Of a DNA stretch of 16,330 nt, positions 12,471 to 16,330 are shown piece by piece (within the stretch, counting starts at the first letter, position 1; each line of letters opens with the position of its first letter). The notes beneath the pieces were generated by a model that was given only the letters and a program-made list of their open reading frames with translations, searched no databases and was not told the DNA's origin. The DNA lies in assembly GCA_021800645.1 (NCBI GenBank), contig JAJYYT010000008.1:1-16330 (forward strand), written 5' to 3'. This DNA comes from Actinomycetes bacterium (GTDB taxonomy: Bacteria; Actinomycetota; Acidimicrobiia; Acidimicrobiales; RAAP-2). Position numbers and translations under genes: made by a program.

Positions 12471-13714
12471 ATGCACGACAGTGCGAGGACCGAGTCCGGG
12501 ACGCCCTCCCCCGTTGCAGTTGGCCCCAACTACAAGTGGGTCGTCCTCTCGAACACCAGATCGGGGTGCTGCTCGCATCGCTCAATACGATGAGCTTGAT
12601 GATCGCGCTGCCGGTCATCTTCCGAGGGATCCGGCTCGACCCCCTCGAGCCCCAGAATTTCCCCTACCTGCTCTGGATCCTCATGGGCTACATGCTCGTG
12701 ATGGCGGTCGTCGTGGTCACGGTCGGACGCATCGGGGACATGTTCGGCCGGGTACGCATGTACAACCTGGGTTTCGCCTGGTTCACGCTCCTCGCCATCC
12801 CGCTCTCGCTCGCGTGGAGCCACGGTCCGGCTGGCGCGCTCGAGCTCATCGTCCTTCGCATGCTCCAGGCAATCGGCGGGGCGCTGCTGATGGCGAACTC
12901 CGCAGCGATCATCACCGACGCCTTCCCCGCCGAGCAGCTCGGTCTCGCGCTCGGGACGAACATGGTCGCGATGATCGTCGGCTCGTTCCTCGGGATCATC
13001 GCCGGCGGCTTGCTGTCGGAGGTCAGCTGGCGCTGGGTGTTCCTCGTCAACGTTCCGATCGGCACCTTTGCCACCGTCTGGGCCTACTTCAAGCTGAAGG
13101 AGATCGGGATCCGGATTCCGGCCAAGATCGATTGGCTCGGCAACGTCTCCTTCGCGGCGGGCCTCGCGATGATCCTGGTCGGGATCACCTACAGCCTCGA
13201 GCCCTACAAGCACGCGTTGACCGGTTGGGGAAGTCCGTTCGTGCTCTCGATGATCTCAGGAGGAGTCATGCTCCTCGTCGTGTTCCTCCTCGTCGAGGCC
13301 AAGGTCGCGGCACCGATGTTCCGCCTCTCGCTCTTCCGCATCCGCCCGTTCTGGGCAGGCAATGTTGCGCAGCTGCTGAGCGCGATCGGACGCGGCGGCT
13401 TCCAGTTCATGCTCATGATCTGGTTCCAGGGGATCTGGCTCCCGCAGCACGGCGACAGCTTCTACGTGCACGAGGACGAGGAGACGCTCGCTCAAAGAGC
13501 TGCGCTCGCGGCACTCTCCGGCGCGGCGGCGCCAGGGGGCCCGGAGCCGGCGACGCCCGCAGCACGCGACGCCCGAGAGGTCGCGGCCGCGCGAGCCGCT
13601 TCTCTGGGATCTGACTCGACCTCAGAGAGTCTGGGCACGACGCCGGAGGTGGGCCGCCGTAGCGCAACCCGAGCGAGCCACCGCTCGAGCGCCCGTGCGC
13701 GAAGTCAGCCCTAG
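12471..13714 (+). pseudogene. DHA2-type MFS drug transporter, frameshifted and truncated
   Basis: Remnant of a 14-helix H+-antiporter (EmrB/QacA type) for drug export. The true start is ATG 12471 (GGAGGG shortly upstream), reading MHDSARTESG and on to PNYKWVVLSNT, the usual N-terminus of this family. One base is missing at about 12558-12559: the first frame soon ends at a TGA (12591-12593), and the conserved IGVLLASLNTMSLMIALPV resumes in another frame. From there nine helices are recognisable, including VGRIGDMFGRVRMYN (motif A) and LRMLQAIGGALLMANSA (motif C region). After FQGIWLPQHGDSF (about 13461) the expected last five helices are replaced by an Ala/Arg/Ser-rich tail to the stop at 13712-13714. 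Both lesions predict a non-functional protein. An internal ATG at 12590 could make a fragment. Confidence 0.82.
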
Positions 13715-13803
13715 CCACAGCCCTAGCCAGCCCGAGCCACACCTAGCCAGTTGCGCTCCACGAGTCTCCAAGCGCGCCGCCAACGGGCTGCCACCGAGCT
13801 GGT
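13715..13803. repeat. Short irregular repeats between convergent stops
   Basis: AGCCCTAGCCA-like units recur about four times between 13706 and 13752 (the last two are variants with CCGAG and ACCTAG). They lie between the stop of the transporter remnant and the mreB stop. No stem with a good loop was found, so a terminator is not supported. Confidence 0.45.
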
Positions 13804-14802
13804 TCACGCCGTCTGGTCCAGCGAGCCGAAACCCTCCTCGAGCAGCCGTGCCGCACCGCGCACGACGGCACGCAACGGGTCGTCGATCACGACCGTCCCT
13901 ACCCCGACCTCCTTCTCGACCCGCTGGGCAAGGCCGGGAAGGAGCGCACCCCCGCCGGCGACCTGGATGCCGGCACCGAGCACGTCCTTGGCGAGATCGG
14001 CTGGCATCTCCTCGAGCAACTGGCGAACTGCGTCGGCGATCGCTGCCACCGGCCGCTCCAACGCGGCCGCAACCACATCGCCTTCGACCTCCAGCTCTTC
14101 AAGAGTGGAGGTGATCAGGCCCACGCCGGCGACGATCGCCGATCCAACTTCGCCACCGGTCAGACCGAGCTCGATCTTCAGCCGCTCGGCGTCCTTCTGG
14201 CTGATCCGAAGCCCGAGCGTCTGGTGCACCATCCGGCGAACTGCCTCGTCCATGGCGTTGCCGCCGAGCCGCAGCGAGCGGTACGCGAGCATGCGCCCGC
14301 CGACGACGACGGCGGCCTCAGTGGTCCCCCCACCTATGTCGAGCGCGAAGATGCCCCCGGGCGCTCTCGGGTCGGCCGCTGCGCTCAGTGCAGCTGCCAC
14401 CGGCTCGTCGACCAGGCGGACGTCGAGACGTCGGCGGCCGAAGGTCGCCGCGGCGAGAAGGGCGTCGCGCTCGATCGGGGTCGCACCGCTCGGGACGCAC
14501 AGCACCGCATGCGGGCGCAGCGCGCTCGCGTGGAAACGCGCGCGGTGCACGAAAGCCCGGAGCATGTCCGTGGCGGCGGCCAGATCCGAGATCACCCCGT
14601 CGCGCAGCGGGTGTACGACCTCGACTCCCGCAGGTTCGCGTCCCACGAGCTCATCGGCCCGACTGCCCACCTCCACGATCCGTCGCGACCGCCGGTCGAG
14701 CGCGATCGCGGAGGGCTCTTCGACAACCAGGCCGTGACCGTGCACGTACACGAGAGAGTTGACCGTGCCGAGGTCGACGGCGATTCCCGAGCGCACACCC
14801 AC
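13804..14802 (-). CDS. mreB: MreB/Mbl-type bacterial actin
   Basis: A 332-residue actin-like ATPase that polymerises under the membrane and guides lateral wall synthesis in rods. Actin-fold motifs are in place: phosphate 1 AVDLGTVNSLVYV (usual MreB has IDLGTANTLIY), phosphate 2 FALDIGGGTTEAAVV, the connecting PSGATPIERDAL segment, and the adenosine motif VAGGGALLPGL. The GTG start at 14802 has GGAGG 8 bases upstream and the first codons are at once family-like. No mreC, mreD or penicillin-binding-protein genes are next to it, so it is a stand-alone copy that may be MreB proper or an Mbl-like paralogue. Upstream (14850-14855, minus strand) is a TTGACA hexamer, but no matching -10 was found. 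It converges on the transporter remnant. Confidence 0.9.
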   Translation of the reverse strand: MGVRSGIAVDLGTVNSLVYVHGHGLVVEEPSAIALDRRSRRIVEVGSRADELVGREPAGVEVVHPLRDGVISDLAAATDMLRAFVHRARFHASALRPHAVLCVPSGATPIERDALLAAATFGRRRLDVRLVDEPVAAALSAAADPRAPGGIFALDIGGGTTEAAVVVGGRMLAYRSLRLGGNAMDEAVRRMVHQTLGLRISQKDAERLKIELGLTGGEVGSAIVAGVGLITSTLEELEVEGDVVAAALERPVAAIADAVRQLLEEMPADLAKDVLGAGIQVAGGGALLPGLAQRVEKEVGVGTVVIDDPLRAVVRGAARLLEEGFGSLDQTA

Positions 14803-15045
14803 TCTCCGACCCTCCGCGGTGCGGTCCGTCGCAGGGCCTCACCGCCAGTTGTCAATGCGAACTTTTTGGTGCAATTATTCTCTCTCGGTCTCGACGTTTG
14901 ACCGCGCCACCTCACGACCTCGCGGGCACAACAGTGCGAACAGGCACGCACCCGCTCACCGAGCGCCGAGCGGTCCGGGAAAGGGCGAACGGGGACGCTG
15001 CTGGGGGGCTGCGGGCTTCAGTGCACCTGTCGCGCGCGTGGCCGA

Positions 15046-15092
15046 GGGGTCGCGCAGCCAGGGGTCGCGCGGCCGGGGGGTCGCGCGGCCGG
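15046..15092. repeat. Tandem array of a 15/16-bp GC-rich unit
   Basis: GGGGTCGCGCAGCCA (15046-15060) is followed by two perfect copies of GGGGTCGCGCGGCCGG (15061-15076 and 15077-15092) and a decayed further unit beginning GGGTCGTG. The preceding GTCGCGCGCGTGGCCGA looks like another worn copy. Confidence 0.8.
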
Positions 15093-15120
15093 GGGTCGTG
15101 TGTCGCAGGTGCCCGACGGA

Positions 15121-15146
15121 GGAGCGCGGCACCGGTGCGGCGCTCC
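15121..15146. repeat. 26-bp near-perfect palindrome
   Basis: Outer arms GGAGCGC (15121-15127) and GCGCTCC (15140-15146) enclose GCACCGGTGC, itself a perfect palindrome; only one symmetric G-G pair breaks the dyad (24 of 26 positions). It can form a strong cruciform or hairpin, or bind a dimeric protein. It is not next to any complete gene. Confidence 0.75.
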
Positions 15147-15178
15147 CACCCTTGCTCGGCACCTGTAGGGTCCACTTA

Positions 15179-15246
15179 TTCGTTCAGTGCCCCGACCTGG
15201 ACTTCCGGAAACTTCGTTCAGTCCCCCGACCTGGACTTCCGGAAAC
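15179..15246. repeat. Tandem duplication of a 34-bp unit containing TTCCGGAA
   Basis: Copies at 15179-15212 and 15213-15246 differ only at one base (G15189 versus C15223). Each starts TTCGTTCAGT, contains CCCCGACCTGGACTTCCGG and ends GGAAAC, with the 8-bp palindrome TTCCGGAA near the end. There is no spacer between copies and no cas gene. It lies about 90 bases before the MarR remnant. Confidence 0.85.
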
Positions 15247-15334
15247 GCCAATGTGTGGGGTACGACCATCGGTGGGACGGGAGGATTGAGGTCTCGTCGA
15301 GTGGCCTACCTCTGGTGGGACATGGCGCCTTTTC

Positions 15335-15589
15335 CCCGAAAAGCCGCAGGTCAACCGGCACCTCAGGTATTTGGACCCAACAGGTGTGGTCGAGATGACC
15401 GTCGACGAAAGAGATCGGCGCCGGAGCCTGATCCGGATCACCGACTCGGCGCGGCGCGAGGTCTTCGCCGAGCGCCGCCAGCGCAGCGTCGCTGACGTGC
15501 TCCGCCAGCGCTTCCCCGAGCGACCTGAAGCGCAGCTCACCCAGATCGAAACGCTCCTCGAGGCGCTCGCCGACCAGCCCTGTGACTGA
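15335..15589 (+). pseudogene. MarR-family regulator, C-terminal remnant
   Basis: The stretch KPQVNRHLRYLDPTGVVE resembles the recognition helix and first wing strand of MarR proteins, and TVDERDRRRSLIRITDSAR is the characteristic wing (DxRDRR). The rest (REVFAERRQRSVADVLRQRF and on to LLEALADQP) is the C-terminal dimerisation helix. The N-terminal half of the domain, dimerisation helix 1 and helices 2-3, is missing, and no start with a ribosome site is visible; TTG 15371 and ATG 15398 fall inside the wing region. The upstream DNA is the repeat-rich segment, so a deletion or insertion probably removed the front of the gene. A short functional product is unlikely. Confidence 0.6.
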
Positions 15590-15666
15590 CTCAGCCGATT
15601 CTCCCCGAGACGCCGATGTCCGCCCGGCAACCGAAGACCTCCGATTCCCACAGGCGTCACGCAGCC

Positions 15667-15690
15667 ACGGGATCGGCCCGGCCATCCCGT
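15667..15690. terminator. Hairpin upstream of the toxin-antitoxin pair
   Basis: ACGGGAT (15667-15673) and ATCCCGT (15684-15690) form a perfect 7-bp stem with a 10-base loop. It lies 78 bases after the MarR-remnant stop and could insulate the toxin-antitoxin genes. No U-tract. The rest of 15590-15749 holds nothing recognisable. Confidence 0.3.
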
Positions 15691-15749
15691 CACAGGCACA
15701 GGACCGCAGTCGGCCAAGGTGCACGAATCCGATCGCCCACCGGGACGCC

Positions 15750-15771
15750 CGTCTACAATTCGTCTACACTT
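15750..15771 (+). promoter_or_regulatory. Toxin-antitoxin promoter with 11-bp tandem repeat
   Basis: CGTCTACAATT (15750-15760) and CGTCTACACTT (15761-15771) are 10 of 11 identical and abut each other, one helical turn apart. The first contains TACAAT (15754-15759), a good -10 box. Transcription would start near 15766, giving a very short leader before ATG 15777. Two in-phase half-sites over the -10 suit autorepression by a ribbon-helix-helix antitoxin. No clear -35 is visible. Confidence 0.5.
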
Positions 15772-15776
15772 GAGGT

Positions 15777-16013
15777 ATGGCTTCCGCAGACACCACCACC
15801 GTTCGTGTGCGCCGCCCAGACTCCGAGCGCCTGCAGTCCCTGGCCAAGGCCCGACAGACTCCCGTCATCGACGTGCTGCACGCGGCTATCGACGCTCTGG
15901 AGCGGCAAGAGTTCCTTCGCGGGCTCGGTCAGGACTACCAGCGGCTGCGCGACGACCCCGAGCGCTGGGAGCAGTACCTGGCCGAGCGACGAGAGTGGGA
16001 CACTCTCGCGTGA
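15777..16013 (+). CDS. Ribbon-helix-helix antitoxin of a MazEF-type pair
   Basis: A 78-residue antitoxin. Residues about 6-45 (TTTVRVRRPDSERLQSLAKA, then TPVIDVLHAAIDALERQEFL) fit the ribbon-helix-helix DNA-binding fold used by MazE- and VapB-like proteins: a short beta strand, then two helices. Residues 46-78 are an acidic, charged tail (QDYQRLRDDPERWEQYLAER) that would wrap and block the toxin. The last codons overlap the toxin start by GTGA, which couples their translation. A tandem 11-bp repeat over the presumed -10 supports autoregulation. The start ATG has GAGG almost touching it, so initiation may be close to leaderless. Confidence 0.85.
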   Translation: MASADTTTVRVRRPDSERLQSLAKARQTPVIDVLHAAIDALERQEFLRGLGQDYQRLRDDPERWEQYLAERREWDTLA

Positions 16014-16330
16014 TCTGGCGTGGGCAGGTCTACGACGTGGACCTGGGCCAGCCGATAGGTCACGAGCCGGCCTTCCGTCGGCCTGCCGTTGTGGTCTCGG
16101 TCGACATCCTGAACAACAGCCCCGGCCAGCTGGTCATAGTCGTGCCGATGACGTCGGCCGCTTACGGGCTGCGCAGCCATGTCGAGGTCGAGCCGGGAAG
16201 CAGCGGGCTCGGTCACACGTCCTACGCTCGCTGCGATCAGCTGCGCGTGATCTCAACCGCCCGGTTGTCGACCCGCCGGGGAATGATCGCCCCCGACCAG
16301 ATGCGCGCCATCGACCAAGCGCTGCGCTTC
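16010..16330 (+). CDS. MazF/PemK-family endoribonuclease toxin, 3' end outside window
   Basis: The frame from GTG 16010 stays open to the last base (107 residues) and is nearly full length for MazF (about 110-115). MazF toxins cleave single-stranded RNA at short sequence motifs and stop growth until the antitoxin returns. Visible landmarks: the opening IWRGQVYDVDLGQPIGHE, the RRPAVVVSVD strand with the catalytic-region Arg, VVPMTSA with the conserved Thr/Ser, and SYARCDQLRVIS. These are the conserved blocks of the SH3-like barrel and all are intact, so activity is expected. The start overlaps the antitoxin stop (GTGA). The cleavage motif cannot be read from sequence. Confidence 0.88.
   Translation, partial: MIWRGQVYDVDLGQPIGHEPAFRRPAVVVSVDILNNSPGQLVIVVPMTSAAYGLRSHVEVEPGSSGLGHTSYARCDQLRVISTARLSTRRGMIAPDQMRAIDQALRF

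Larger units (their letters stand above)
14803..15334. other. 532-bp gene-free, repeat-rich segment
   Basis: No gene is supported. The first 75 bases (with an AT-richer island around 14860-14880) are the mreB upstream region. Then come a 15/16-bp tandem array (15046-15092), a 26-bp palindrome (15121-15146) and a duplicated 34-bp unit (15179-15246). Long frames on both strands here are low-complexity Arg/Pro/Ala sequences that follow the repeats. Confidence 0.6.

Noticed and set aside
12382..13614. A 410-codon plus-strand frame overlapping the transporter
   Set aside because: The transporter motifs (VGRIGDMFGR, LRMLQAIGG) are in another frame; this one is a shadow.
14850..14855. TTGACA (minus strand) as an mreB promoter
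   Set aside because: The -35 is perfect, but at 16-18 bases there is only a GC-rich hexamer (GCGACG or TGCGAC), so no promoter call was made.
15179..15246. 34-bp repeats ending in GAAAC as a possible CRISPR array
   Set aside because: The copies abut with no spacer, there are only two, and no cas gene is in the window.
15218..15724. A 168-codon minus-strand frame over the MarR remnant
   Set aside because: It mirrors the plus-strand MarR wing and helix; the plus strand has the recognisable DERDRRRSLIRIT signature.

Overview
The window is about 16.3 kb of very GC-rich DNA with many GTG starts, short intergenic gaps and recognisable Shine-Dalgarno sites. This fits a high-GC actinobacterium. The mix of an acyl-ACP thioesterase, a DHA2-type transporter, MreB and an anchored HtrA protease suggests a rod-shaped Acidimicrobiia-like lineage, but that placement is inference. 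No rRNA, tRNA, CRISPR array, transposase or integrase was seen.

Layout. (1) 1-573 is the middle of an acetyl-CoA-synthetase-like AMP-forming ligase. It stops at a tail-to-tail junction with a truncated methyltransferase on the minus strand, and neither gene is complete. (2) 3716-555 (minus) is a run of methyltransferase, S9 prolyl-oligopeptidase-type peptidase and the truncated methyltransferase; the last two overlap by ATGA. (3) 3907-5965 (plus) holds a membrane-anchored HtrA/PDZ protease and a universal stress protein. They face a small secreted protein (6477-5980, minus) whose gene carries three separate repeat tracts. (4) 6720-8827 holds dtd, a macro-domain protein, a convergent nicotinamidase (pncA) and a divergent NifX/NifB-type small protein. 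The macro and pncA pair suggests NAD/ADP-ribose metabolism. (5) 8973-12299 holds a PAS-PAS protein with a degenerate GGDEF domain, convergent and overlapping with an acyl-ACP thioesterase. Upstream on the minus strand lie groES, a glutaredoxin and an ArsR regulator. (6) 12471-13714 is a DHA2 drug-transporter pseudogene with a frameshift in TM1 and a missing C-terminal third; it converges on a stand-alone mreB (14802-13804). (7) 14803-15776 is a gene-poor, scarred stretch with tandem repeats, a 26-bp near-perfect palindrome, a duplicated 34-bp unit and the C-terminal remnant of a MarR regulator. (8) 15777-16330 is a toxin-antitoxin pair (ribbon-helix-helix antitoxin and MazF/PemK toxin), translationally coupled; the toxin runs off the window.

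Most genes are ordinary housekeeping or stress genes. The parts most worth a second look are the chimeric junction at about 555-573, the repeat-laden secreted-protein gene, the GGDEF domain that has lost its active site but kept an apparent c-di-GMP inhibitory site, the dyads between divergent genes, and the repeat-rich 15.0-15.3 kb segment. I did not find a clear multi-gene system that looks new.
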